Source of the DNA: Lachnospiraceae bacterium
Lineage (GTDB): Bacteria; Bacillota; Clostridia; Lachnospirales; Lachnospiraceae
DNA length: 64,000 nucleotides
Reading direction: 5' to 3'
NCBI GenBank assembly: GCA_022791755.1
Contig: JAAVZR010000021.1
Location: 61,354 to 125,353, forward strand
This document shows, in pieces, positions 34,364 to 44,247 of the stretch (its first letter is position 1; each line of letters starts with the position of its first letter). Both the position numbers and the translations under genes were made by a program. The notes below the pieces were generated by a model. That model made no database searches. It was not told where the DNA came from and was given only the letters and a program-made list of their open reading frames with translations.

Positions 34364-34572
34364 GAAAAATAGGAACCAAAATACACGGTGATATCTCTCC
34401 GGCTGCCGTCGGGAAGCGATTCGTACCGGTAAAGCCGGTATCCGCCGGGATAACATGCCACCCGGATCCGGCTTTCCGTATCAGCTTTTGGCACAATGAG
34501 TTCCGATACGGTCCCCTCCTCCAGATCATAGACGCGATACCGGAAGGTGTGGGGAACGGTGTCCTCTTTCAA
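34360..34572 (-). CDS. Small hypothetical protein, possibly a gene remnant
   Basis: A 70-aa open frame with a TTG start reads as plausible protein (FRYRVYDLEEGTVSELIVPK, then a YPGGYRLYRYESLPDGS stretch), but no convincing ribosome binding site precedes it. The 135 bp between it and the DUF5714 gene contain other short frames in two phases, which suggests a decayed small gene. Not recognised. Confidence 0.3.
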   Translation of the reverse strand: MKEDTVPHTFRYRVYDLEEGTVSELIVPKADTESRIRVACYPGGYRLYRYESLPDGSRRDITVYFGSYFS

Positions 34573-34708
34573 CTCTTACCATATAGAAACGATTCCGCTG
34601 CCTCCATCTCCATTCGGTTCAACCGTTCCGGATTCTGCAATGCCCCTGGCGAATACCCGTTCCAGCCGACCGCCCCGCCTGCAATCTTCAAAATGAAATT
34701 CAGCAAAT

Positions 34709-35413
34709 CTATGATTTCCCCTCATGGTTTACTCTTGCAAATGGACAGCGTTTTCCAATACATTGATTGTTTTGTGTGAAATGACCGCACACGATTTCCG
34801 GCTTATCCATCTCAATCCCAAAGTGTTCCTTTACAAAATCAACGGCCGCCAGGATTGACAAATAGGAATCCCTTTTACAGCAGCGAGGACCGCCCACCGC
34901 CCCGATCTCTCCCAAAGCCTTTGAAGTCATCAAATGGGAAAGCCTGAAAGGTTCGACTGCCAGCGGTGTGGATCCGGAGATGATGGACACAAACATACCG
35001 GTACTGATACCGGCTCCGCAGGCGCCCCAAAAGCCACACGCTCCTCCGGGAACCTTTTTCCCCCTGCTCATCATCTCAGCCAGCGCTTCTCGCAGCTCAA
35101 TACTGCCCCCGGCATTTCCGTATGCCGTCAGTAAAGCCGAACCGACCATTACATGATGCTCCGGTCCATGCATATGACAGAAAGGCTGCTCCATCATCTT
35201 CTCCAGGATCTCAACCGGATCTTTTGATATTTCTTTCACACACAGCCCAATCATGGCATCCATGCCGGTAGTATGACATTCATTACAGACATAATGCCCC
35301 TTCACACATCTGGTTTTACTCGCCTCCTTTTTGCGGCATACGGCACATTCCATAATCTCATCTGTTTTCAGATATTCAAGCGGCGCTTTACATATTAAGC
35401 ATTCTTCTCTCAT
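34709..35413 (-). CDS. DUF5714 domain protein, Cys-rich
   Basis: The 234-aa protein has an N-terminal zinc-ribbon-like part with CxxC pairs at 5/8, 23/26 and 43/46, and a core (about 75-195) with conserved GACGFWGACGAG and GGPRCCKRDS. The C-terminal Cys group CGHFTQNNQCIGKRCPF is typical of DUF5714. The family occurs in anaerobes and is often near methyl- or redox-related enzymes, but has no proven function. The many Cys suggest metal or iron-sulfur binding. A TATAAT box lies about 40 bp upstream of the start. It appears to be a single gene. Confidence 0.85.
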   Translation of the reverse strand: MREECLICKAPLEYLKTDEIMECAVCRKKEASKTRCVKGHYVCNECHTTGMDAMIGLCVKEISKDPVEILEKMMEQPFCHMHGPEHHVMVGSALLTAYGNAGGSIELREALAEMMSRGKKVPGGACGFWGACGAGISTGMFVSIISGSTPLAVEPFRLSHLMTSKALGEIGAVGGPRCCKRDSYLSILAAVDFVKEHFGIEMDKPEIVCGHFTQNNQCIGKRCPFARVNHEGKS

Positions 35414-35565
35414 GGTACACCCCTTCTCAAATCTAACTTACTCGTCCTATTATACCGGACATCCCGCAAAAAATCACCCGTTTTTTCACTGAAAATCTTT
35501 TCCGTGTAAGCCCTCTCCTTAAAAGATGCTTTATCCACCTGCCTTTTGCTCAAACATAGATAAGA

Positions 35566-35589
35566 ACAGCATCTCCGAAGAGATGCTGT
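35566..35589 (-). terminator. Hairpin downstream of MATE exporter
   Basis: A 10-bp perfect stem ACAGCATCTC / GAGATGCTGT with a 4-nt loop (TTCG on the minus strand) begins 23 bp past the MATE stop. It is followed by TCTTATCT, a weak T-tract. Confidence 0.65.
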
Positions 35590-35612
35590 CCTCAACCGCC
35601 GGCTGATAAATA

Positions 35613-36977
35613 TCATGTCCCTGCCAGGTTCACCAGCCATCGCTCTCTGCGCAACAGCCTCAGCGAAATAGCCAGCTTTATTACCTCGCCCACCTGGCTG
35701 CTTATATACAGCAGATAGACTCCGGCCCCGGTACAGTATGCCGTAAAGGCAAAGATGGGAATCTGAATCAGCCAAGTGGCAATGCTGTCCATGATTACGA
35801 TGGACTTCATATCTCCGCCGGCCTTCAGAATATAGTATCCGTGCATCCCCATCTGATACGGAATGAATCCCAGAGCCTGAAGCTGCGTCAGCCGTCTGGC
35901 CATGGCCAGCACCTCCGGCGACATGCCCTGATACACGATTCCGATGAGTCCGCTCTGTCCGAACATGACCGCCGACAGGGCTACGGACACCGCCAGAGAC
36001 ACGCCATATGTCCTTTTTGCAAAATCCCTGGACTCTCCCATGCTGCCGCTTCCCAGCTTCTGGGCCACCAGAATGGAGACAGCACTGCCAAAGCCGCCGT
36101 TTATGGTTACAAAGATATCGTGGAGCGTCGCCGTGATGGCAAAGGCATTGTATTCCAGCTCTCCCCTGGCGCCGTAGACCTTCAGCAAAAAAGCATTGCT
36201 GGCGGACCACAGAAAATTATTAATGCAAAAAGGAATCGCTTTTACAAAAATGCTCTTCATCAGGTCTTTTGGCACATGGAAGACTTCCGCGACCTTCGTG
36301 CAGAAACAATACTTTCTCTTCTTCAGCAGATACAGATACAGCGCCAACTCTCCCAGGCGGGCTGCCACAGTGGCCGCAGCGATTGCCTCTGTCCCCGGAG
36401 CTGCCCCTCCGACACCGTTTAAAAGCACCAGATTCATCCCGATTTTGAAGATGACCACGCTGCCGCTGACATACAACGGTATCTTGACATGGCCTGTGGA
36501 ATACAGGGCATTGCTGATGACCAGAGACAGGCATAAGGGTCCATAGGAAAGCTTGATGATATTCAGATAGCTGGCTCCTGCCGCCACAATAGCCGGACTC
36601 CTGTTAAAAAAGCTTACGATCTGGGTGGGAAACATCATGGCGGCTCCGAAAAAGGGTACCGTCACAAGAACGGTCAGGATCAGTCCTGCCCGAAAGGACT
36701 GACGTACTTTTTTCCGGTCTCCCGCCCCCATAAACTGGCTGATGTAGATACCGGCCGCACTGACGATACTGTTGGTCGCCGCGCTCATCACCGCATAAAA
36801 GCGATTTACCGCCGTCACTCCGCCCACAGCCGCGTCTCCCAGCTTTCCGATGGTCAGGGAATCCACATAGTTAATACTGCCTGTGACAAAAACCTGCAGC
36901 ATAATGGGGAGGGCAAAGGACAGGATCGTGAAATTCATTTTTCTGTTTCCGGTATATTTGCTTATTGTCATAATCAT
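35613..36977 (-). CDS. MATE family efflux transporter
   Basis: The 454-aa integral membrane protein has about 12 helices in two similar halves. The N-half begins FTILSFALPIMLQVFVTGSINYVDSLTIGKLGDAAVGGV in pattern, with the MATE features GSINYVD and AVGGVTAVN, and a related segment starts the second half (SIFVKAIPFCINNFL). MATE proteins export drugs or metabolites by Na+ or H+ antiport. It lies 73 bp after the GH1 gene on the same strand and could be the last gene of the PTS-GH1 operon. An export role for an aglycone is a hypothesis. Confidence 0.93.
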   Translation of the reverse strand: MIMTISKYTGNRKMNFTILSFALPIMLQVFVTGSINYVDSLTIGKLGDAAVGGVTAVNRFYAVMSAATNSIVSAAGIYISQFMGAGDRKKVRQSFRAGLILTVLVTVPFFGAAMMFPTQIVSFFNRSPAIVAAGASYLNIIKLSYGPLCLSLVISNALYSTGHVKIPLYVSGSVVIFKIGMNLVLLNGVGGAAPGTEAIAAATVAARLGELALYLYLLKKRKYCFCTKVAEVFHVPKDLMKSIFVKAIPFCINNFLWSASNAFLLKVYGARGELEYNAFAITATLHDIFVTINGGFGSAVSILVAQKLGSGSMGESRDFAKRTYGVSLAVSVALSAVMFGQSGLIGIVYQGMSPEVLAMARRLTQLQALGFIPYQMGMHGYYILKAGGDMKSIVIMDSIATWLIQIPIFAFTAYCTGAGVYLLYISSQVGEVIKLAISLRLLRRERWLVNLAGT

Positions 36978-37050
36978 TCACCACTCTGTCTCTTTTACCG
37001 TTCTCCCCTGACGGCATACCGTCTCATCGTCTTTAGCGCATTGCGTCCTG

Positions 37051-38508
<1,458 letters not shown>

Positions 38509-38541
38509 TCAGGACGCTATTGATACACCCTGCAATGTTTC

Positions 38542-39795
38542 CTATGCGACGACACCCTTTTCCTGCTCCAGCATCTGTTTTTCCACAATCCGGTAGAACG
38601 GGATGTAGAGGATACCCTGAAGGAGCATATTGACCGCCACCAGCGCCACGCCCTGCCAGCTGGCCGTACACAGGCCGCCTGCAATCAGACCGGGCATATC
38701 CCAGATAGCTGCATTGGGGTTGCCCATACCGGGAACCAGACCTGTGGCAAAGGCTCCCCATGTGGTAAACACCGTGAGCACCTGCCCCAACAGCGCCGGG
38801 ATGATTAACGTGGCATTGAGCACGATGGGAAGACCGAACAGCATGGGCTCATTGATGTTAAAAATACCTGCCGGCAGCGCCAGCTTTGCCAGATCTCTGT
38901 GGGTCCTGCTCTTTGATCTCAGCATAATCAGATTCAGCATCAGTGTCCCGCACTGGCCGCCGATGAACACAAAGGTAAAGAAAAAGGGCTTACAGAAAAT
39001 ATAAGGTATGGCCGCTCCCGCCGCAAAGGCTTCCATATTGCTGACAGCCATGATCTCCCAGGCGGGCGTCAGCAGCGTGGCCAGAATCTGGGGATGGATG
39101 CCAACAAACCACATGAGGGTGGCCAGAATCACATAGAGAAGGGCGGTGACCAGCGAATTTCCCGCCGCTGTGATAATGGGAGTCAGCACCATGGCCAGGA
39201 TATTATTCACATCGAAGCCGATCACATAGACCAGCACGATGACCAGCGCCGCCGTAATGCAGTTGGGCACCAGCGCTTCAAATCCGCTGGCAATGTTGCC
39301 CGGCACCGTCTTCGGAAGCTTGAAACCGATATTTTTCTTCAGGCACAGACGTAAAATCTCCACCGCCAGGATTCCGGCAATGATGGCCGTAAACATCCCC
39401 GTAGCGCCCAGATAGCCGCCGTCTATGCCACCCGCCATAATCAGGAAGGTAAACACGGCGGAACCGCCGCCGATCAGCTTATCCAGATCATAGGCTTTTG
39501 CCAGATTGTAGCCGATTCCAAACGCCACATAGAGGGAAATGATTCCCACCGTCAGGTTAAAGGGAATACAGATAATATTTACCAGGTCCGGATGGGCCTC
39601 CATGAAACTCACATAACTCTGCGGAAACGGAAAATATGCGATCAGCAGACAGAACGATCCCAGTATGGTCAGCGCCATGGTGGAAATCAGGGCATCCTTG
39701 ATCGCCGTCAGATAACGGTTGTTATTCATCTTGTTCATAATGGGAACCAGATACTTTTCCAAACCCGTAGAAATCCTCTCCATCAAACTATTCAT
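38542..39795 (-). CDS. PTS lactose/cellobiose-family EIIC
   Basis: The 417-aa membrane permease has about ten helices. The family motif region with the conserved Glu is FNINEPMLFGLPIVLN, and MWFVGIHPQ lies mid-protein. It translocates a beta-glucoside-type sugar while EIIB phosphorylates it. Its start overlaps the EIIB stop by 4 bp. Substrate specificity cannot be read directly; the downstream GH1 enzyme points to a glucoside. Confidence 0.94.
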   Translation of the reverse strand: MNSLMERISTGLEKYLVPIMNKMNNNRYLTAIKDALISTMALTILGSFCLLIAYFPFPQSYVSFMEAHPDLVNIICIPFNLTVGIISLYVAFGIGYNLAKAYDLDKLIGGGSAVFTFLIMAGGIDGGYLGATGMFTAIIAGILAVEILRLCLKKNIGFKLPKTVPGNIASGFEALVPNCITAALVIVLVYVIGFDVNNILAMVLTPIITAAGNSLVTALLYVILATLMWFVGIHPQILATLLTPAWEIMAVSNMEAFAAGAAIPYIFCKPFFFTFVFIGGQCGTLMLNLIMLRSKSRTHRDLAKLALPAGIFNINEPMLFGLPIVLNATLIIPALLGQVLTVFTTWGAFATGLVPGMGNPNAAIWDMPGLIAGGLCTASWQGVALVAVNMLLQGILYIPFYRIVEKQMLEQEKGVVA

Positions 39796-40109
39796 GCTTT
39801 TTCTCCTCTCTCTCCCATCAGTGCAATCGCGTCAGATACCACTTTCTTTCCGTTCATGGTGCCATAGTCCATCATTTCAATGACCTGAACCGGTACGCCC
39901 GGACACTTCTGCATGATCTCCGCCTTGCTGAAACGCACCTGCGGCGCCAGCAGAATCACATCGGCATCCTTGCCGCAGCTTCCCGCGCTGGATGTTCCGT
40001 AGGCATTGATCTCACAGTCAAGTTTAAGCTCCGCCGCCGTATCACGCATCCGGTTGATCAGCAAACTGGAGGACATACCACCTGCACAAAACACAACGAT
40101 TTTTTTCAT
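39792..40109 (-). CDS. PTS lactose/cellobiose-family EIIB
   Basis: The 105-aa cytoplasmic phosphocarrier has the phosphorylated Cys8 in VVFCAGGMSSSLL, the P-loop-like EIIB signature of the chitobiose/cellobiose group. It receives phosphate from EIIA and passes it to the incoming sugar. ATG/TGA overlaps on both sides (with EIIA at 40106-40109 and EIIC at 39792-39795) show tight coupling. Confidence 0.95.
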   Translation of the reverse strand: MKKIVVFCAGGMSSSLLINRMRDTAAELKLDCEINAYGTSSAGSCGKDADVILLAPQVRFSKAEIMQKCPGVPVQVIEMMDYGTMNGKKVVSDAIALMGERGEKA

Positions 40110-40450
40110 TCTCTGTTTTCCCCCTTACTCTCTCTTACAAACTCCCACAGCATAACGATCTCCTTGGCCAGATCCAGTGTTGTGATCGCTCCCATCAGAT
40201 GATCCTGGGAATGGTTTAACAGCATTCCTGAAGCGAACTTCTCTCCTCCCGCTTCTCTGGCCATCAGCCCGCTCTGCGCATTGTGCGCCTCATTCAACGC
40301 CTCTTCCGCCTGTGCGATTTTTTCTTTCGCTTCCGCCACCTGACCGGCCCTGGCACATTGAATTGCCTCCATTGCCAGACTCTTGGCATCTCCGCTCTTC
40401 ATCAGCAGATTCATAATCAGAAGCTCCATCGCATTTTCTGTCTCGCCCAT
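40106..40450 (-). CDS. PTS lactose/cellobiose-family EIIA
   Basis: The 114-aa helical trimeric phosphocarrier has the active-site region LLNHSQDHLMGAI with His80 and His84. It is the first gene of the EIIA-EIIB-EIIC-GH1 operon. AAGGAGGGG lies 5 nt before the ATG. The promoter about 45 bp upstream is of the sigma-A type. Confidence 0.94.
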   Translation of the reverse strand: MGETENAMELLIMNLLMKSGDAKSLAMEAIQCARAGQVAEAKEKIAQAEEALNEAHNAQSGLMAREAGGEKFASGMLLNHSQDHLMGAITTLDLAKEIVMLWEFVRESKGENRE

Positions 40451-40476
40451 TCAGCCCCTCCTTTTTGTATTTTTTT

Positions 40477-40535
40477 GATACACTGTTCATGGGGAGATCT
40501 TATCATTTTTCCGGGACTATGTCAATCAGTGTATC
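40477..40535 (-). promoter_or_regulatory. PTS operon promoter flanked by an inverted 9-bp repeat
   Basis: Minus-strand TTGACA (40520-40525), 17-bp spacer and TAAGAT (40497-40502) form a near-consensus sigma-A promoter. Perfect 9-bp arms flank it: GATACACTG at 40477-40485 and its complement CAGTGTATC at 40527-40535. This geometry fits a regulator binding on both sides of the promoter. No -24/-12 sigma-54 element is seen. Confidence 0.78.
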
Positions 40536-40546
40536 TGTTTGTATAT

Positions 40547-40561
40547 TGTGACCAAATCACA
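40547..40561. promoter_or_regulatory. Palindrome TGTGA-N5-TCACA upstream of PTS promoter
   Basis: A perfect inverted repeat with CRP-like half-sites lies about 22 bp upstream of the PTS -35 box. The spacing is N5 rather than the N6 of CRP sites. A further related element, GATACAG with TACAG-TC-CTGTA, is at 40611-40624. Both are operator candidates; binding is not shown. Confidence 0.4.
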
Positions 40562-40652
40562 CACTATCTACTCTCTTTCTGTCCTCTCCTGCCGCCTTTC
40601 AACCTTTTTTGATACAGTCCTGTAATTCTGTTTCGCTTTTCACAAGAAAACA

Positions 40653-40676
40653 GACCGGAAGCGAAAACTCCCGGCC
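40653..40676 (-). terminator. Terminator of the PRD regulator gene
   Basis: A 9-bp stem GGCCGGGAG / CTTCCGGTC (two G-U pairs) is followed by TGTTTTCTT, 30 bp past the regulator stop. It isolates the regulator from the PTS operon downstream. Confidence 0.7.
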
Positions 40677-40705
40677 TTTAAAAAAAGTCACACTGTTTTT
40701 TTGTT

Positions 40706-43348
40706 TTATCCATTGCTGGACTTTTTAATGACGCTGATAATATTGGCAATCTCACTTTTATTGATAGTCACCTTAAATTTCTGCTCCAGCTCTACCAGAC
40801 GCTTCTCCAGAATCCGGTACAAGCGCATATTTTTCCGGATAATTTCCTCCTCCATGGGATTTTTCTCACTGCAAATTCCCTTCTTGTTTCTGGATATGGC
40901 ACAGGCCAGATGAACCAGCAAGCCGATTTTCTCATTCATCTGAATTTCATTCTCATAATCCGCCTCCACCCCGGAAATAAACTGTACCAGAGACTGCTTC
41001 AGCTCATTTGGATTCACATTATCTAGCTCCCCGGCCAGATGCTCGAACACCACATCCGTATTCTGCAGGAAATTCTTGTGCTCAGACCGTATCTCTTCCA
41101 GCAGGTCGTTCAGATCCCTGTTTTCCGGATTAAATACACTGTCAATGGTGATGAAAGGGATTCCGTACACATGGGGATCAAAGGTCCCGATGATACAGAG
41201 GATATCCTTTTCCCGGCTGATCTGATTCAGCTCCAGAATAAAATCGCTCTGACCGCCCACCTGCATGGTCACCACCTCCACGCCGTCCAGATTGTAATTT
41301 TTTTCCAGATATTTTTTGATCTGAACGGCTCCGCCTTCTCCTGTCAGACATACGCTTATGATAATCTTACTTTTATCTTGCTTCCCCGTATTGTCCGATA
41401 TAAGGCGCGTACCCTCCAGGGTGACGATCAGCTTTTCATAGGCGTCCTCCAGCCCTGTGCTGGCAGTGATCTTCCGGCAGCAATCCAGCAGAATCGCCGT
41501 AAAAGGCAGCTCGATCATCCGAAGGGCAATGCCGGTTTCAATGGCCACCATATTAAAAATATCTTTCAGTGATCCCATATCGCAGAGAACCAGAATGCCG
41601 TTTTCATAGGGCGTATTCAAAACCGTCTGTTTGATATCGTCGTAGGCATCCAGAGGCTTTTTGCTCAGAGGCAGATCATAGGAGTAGACTCTGGTGTTGT
41701 AGAAGGCGCTCATAGTCTCCGCAAAGGTCCTGGCCGTACCGTTCCCATGCATGGCAATCATCACCGCCGGGTGATTATCCTCCTCCTTACCGGGATCGTT
41801 GCCGCAGAGAAACATTCCGATGAGCACCGTCTCTTCGATGGACAGCGTCTTTTCGTATTCCTTTCCAAAGCGCTCCGAGAGCTGGCTGGCCAGCGCATAC
41901 TCCTCCTTATGCTTTTCTATGAACTCCATGATCTCGCCGATCCGGATATTGCCGGACCGGCCCCTGCCCTCTGCCAGAGACTGGAGATGAAGACAGAGGC
42001 CATAGTAAAGCGACGCCGTATAGTACAGCTTTAAAGACTTGCTGGCCTCCTTCAGGAAATCATCCACCATTGACACAATCGGGCTGTCCACCAGCTGGAT
42101 CAGCTTTTCCTTATGAATCGTCTGGGCCATCTGGTCGTTTCGATATTTTTTAAACTCGTTCTCGATATTGATATTGACAATCGTGTTTACCTCATCGCCG
42201 GAAAAGCCCTGCTGATACAGCTCGTTGGTCTTTTTGCCGATCCACTCGTATATGGAATTCTTATGCTGCTTCGGCACCAGAATCGTGGATTTATCATTGT
42301 CAAAGATATACTCGTCGCCAAAGCTCATCACAGGATCGATCTGATTTTTCATAACCTTGTAATTCAAAAAGCTTCTCCTCACATAGTGGGGAAAATCCGC
42401 AATCTGAAGGCTCATCATCTGCGTCCCGTTCTCAAATTCTCTGGCATAGGCGCTGGCACAGGCCTGCTTGATGACGTTTTGCAGTTCCTTGCAGTTGTTC
42501 TTGTACTTACAGAGCAAAAGGGCAATCAGCACTTCCGAGTTCACCTTGATCTTGCGGTCGCTGTCACTGGCCTGAATGATCAAAAAGCGCTCGATCAGAG
42601 AGAACTTTTCTTCAAAGCTCCATCTCGACAAATCCGGCAGCTCAACGACAATGGCAAAATGATTTTTAATCTTTTCGGAGAAACCGTCGGATTCCGAGAC
42701 CTCGTCCACAGAACAGACCACGATGGTGCGGGCATTTTTCTTTATGCCGTTTTCTTCATAAAAGCCGTTTGACAGAAGGGCCAGCAGGACAGATTTGGAG
42801 CGGGCATCCAGATACTGACAGTTCTCGATGAAAAGCACGCCGTTTTCCGCCAGCTGCAGGTTTTCGCAGAACCTTCTGTGCTGATCGTCGCCTCCCTCCA
42901 AATCATTGAGACAGTTCATCTTCACATAGGCGGCATTCTTTCCGACGGCGTTCACTGCTTTCGCATAATCATAGATTTTCCTGGCAAACATGCTCTTGCC
43001 GGACCCGCCGGAGGCCACAATCAGGATGTCCAGCCCCTTATTGGGGTACATGACCGCCGCTTTTGCCAGATGTACCGCTTTTTTCAGACTCTGGTTCCAG
43101 CCGGTCATCTCTTCAAAGATCGCCGTGCTCTTATCATAATACTTCTTGCTGATCTGATACAGAACCGGACGGTTTTTGTCGTTTTTTACCACCTTTTTCT
43201 CTTCCACCAGCTCGTTTAACAGGCGGCTGGCATTGGTCCGCTGGATATAGAGCTGTTCGGAGATGGTGGCTGTGGAGACGCCGCTGCCGCCGTTTAACGC
43301 ATCCTTTTCCAGAAACTCCAGAATCAGATCTTTATTTTTAAGCCCCAT
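40706..43348 (-). CDS. LevR-like PRD transcriptional regulator of the PTS operon
   Basis: The 880-aa protein has a winged helix (about 1-70), an AAA+ domain (about 80-300; Walker A VASGGSGKS at 111-119), PRD1 with YGLCLHLQS, an EIIA-Man-like domain with the AMHGNGTA His, an EIIB-like segment (VCLTGEGGAVQ) and PRD2 near the C-terminus (GLLVHLACA). It is a paralogue of the 5.3-7.9 kb regulator. The GAFTGA loop is absent, and Walker B reads FIEN. Position just upstream of the PTS-GH1 genes indicates that it regulates them according to EIIA/HPr phosphorylation. ATG 43348 has AAGGAG upstream; a start 14 codons earlier has none. Confidence 0.9.
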   Translation of the reverse strand: MGLKNKDLILEFLEKDALNGGSGVSTATISEQLYIQRTNASRLLNELVEEKKVVKNDKNRPVLYQISKKYYDKSTAIFEEMTGWNQSLKKAVHLAKAAVMYPNKGLDILIVASGGSGKSMFARKIYDYAKAVNAVGKNAAYVKMNCLNDLEGGDDQHRRFCENLQLAENGVLFIENCQYLDARSKSVLLALLSNGFYEENGIKKNARTIVVCSVDEVSESDGFSEKIKNHFAIVVELPDLSRWSFEEKFSLIERFLIIQASDSDRKIKVNSEVLIALLLCKYKNNCKELQNVIKQACASAYAREFENGTQMMSLQIADFPHYVRRSFLNYKVMKNQIDPVMSFGDEYIFDNDKSTILVPKQHKNSIYEWIGKKTNELYQQGFSGDEVNTIVNINIENEFKKYRNDQMAQTIHKEKLIQLVDSPIVSMVDDFLKEASKSLKLYYTASLYYGLCLHLQSLAEGRGRSGNIRIGEIMEFIEKHKEEYALASQLSERFGKEYEKTLSIEETVLIGMFLCGNDPGKEEDNHPAVMIAMHGNGTARTFAETMSAFYNTRVYSYDLPLSKKPLDAYDDIKQTVLNTPYENGILVLCDMGSLKDIFNMVAIETGIALRMIELPFTAILLDCCRKITASTGLEDAYEKLIVTLEGTRLISDNTGKQDKSKIIISVCLTGEGGAVQIKKYLEKNYNLDGVEVVTMQVGGQSDFILELNQISREKDILCIIGTFDPHVYGIPFITIDSVFNPENRDLNDLLEEIRSEHKNFLQNTDVVFEHLAGELDNVNPNELKQSLVQFISGVEADYENEIQMNEKIGLLVHLACAISRNKKGICSEKNPMEEEIIRKNMRLYRILEKRLVELEQKFKVTINKSEIANIISVIKKSSNG

Positions 43349-43431
43349 ACATCTCTCCTTTGTTTTCTTATCCGATGGCGCCAGGGTCATAAGGTTTTCT
43401 GACCCTTCTGCCCCTGGTATCCTATGATTTC

Positions 43432-43460
43432 ATTATATCGGCAGAATTCGGAGAAGTCAA
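43432..43460 (-). promoter_or_regulatory. Sigma-A promoter of the PRD regulator
   Basis: Minus-strand TTGACT (43455-43460), 17-bp spacer, TATAAT (43432-43437). The leader that follows can form GGGTCA / TGACCC hairpins (around 43383-43404). Confidence 0.75.
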
Positions 43461-43493
43461 TCGTCAGGGACGTGAGCCATGCTCTCTTTTACC

Positions 43494-43522
43494 TTGTATT
43501 TTATGAAATAAGGAAGTATAAT
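43494..43522 (+). promoter_or_regulatory. Promoter of the second two-component operon
   Basis: TTGTAT (43494-43499), 17-bp spacer, TATAAT (43517-43522), about 25 bp before the response-regulator start. Confidence 0.65.
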
Positions 43523-43548
43523 AGTGCCACAAAAGAGAGGAGGCTGCC

Positions 43549-44247
43549 ATGGATCAATACAAAATCATGATCGTGGATGACGAAACCGATATCCTGGATT
43601 TGCTGGAAAAGGCGCTGAACCTGGAAGGCTTTGAGCACATCATAAAAATCGACAACGGACCTGCCGCCGTAGCTGCCTGCCAAAAGCTCCGGCCGGATCT
43701 TCTTATTCTGGATGTCATGCTCCCGGGACTGGACGGCTACGAAGTATGCCGCCAGATCCGGCAGTTTACCCACTGTCCGATTCTGTTTCTCTCCGCCAGA
43801 AACGATGAACTCGATAAGATTCTCGGTCTGGCAGCCGGCGGCGACGATTATATCACCAAACCATTCGGCTCCCGGGAAGTGGTCTACCGGGTCAAGGCAC
43901 AACTGCGCCGGTTACGCTACCTTAAGGCCTCCTGCCCGGTCCTTCACATCGGAGACCTGACTGTAGACCCGGAGCGCTGCCAGGTAAAAAAGAAGGATAA
44001 GACCGTCGAGCTGACGGCCAGAGAATTTGAGATTCTGCGGTATCTGGCGGAAAATTGTGGCCGGGTGATCAGCCGCGAGCGTCTCTACGAAGCGGTGTGG
44101 GGGGAGGACAGCCTTGGATGTGACAACACGGTCATGGTACACATCCGTCATCTGCGGGAAAAGCTGGAGGAGGATCCGGCGGCTCCCACATACCTCGTCA
44201 CCATGAAAGGGCTGGGCTATAAGCTGGTGAATCCTCATGAAAAATAG
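43549..44247 (+). CDS. OmpR-family response regulator
   Basis: The 232-aa protein has a receiver domain with IVDDE, the phosphorylated Asp in LILDVMLPG and Lys in ITKPFGSRE. The winged helix has LTAREFEILRYL and VMVHIRHLREK. AGAGGAGG precedes the ATG. It overlaps the kinase gene by 11 bp and probably controls the ABC exporter that follows. Confidence 0.94.
   Translation: MDQYKIMIVDDETDILDLLEKALNLEGFEHIIKIDNGPAAVAACQKLRPDLLILDVMLPGLDGYEVCRQIRQFTHCPILFLSARNDELDKILGLAAGGDDYITKPFGSREVVYRVKAQLRRLRYLKASCPVLHIGDLTVDPERCQVKKKDKTVELTAREFEILRYLAENCGRVISRERLYEAVWGEDSLGCDNTVMVHIRHLREKLEEDPAAPTYLVTMKGLGYKLVNPHEK

Noticed and set aside
34573..34708. Short frames between the DUF5714 gene and the small 70-aa frame
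   Set aside because: Two phases are open for about 45 codons each, but neither has a good start or a recognisable product; too weak to annotate as a gene.
40451..40705. Sigma-54 (-24/-12) promoter for the PTS operon
   Set aside because: No GG-N10-GC type element is present on the coding strand; a near-consensus sigma-A promoter is.
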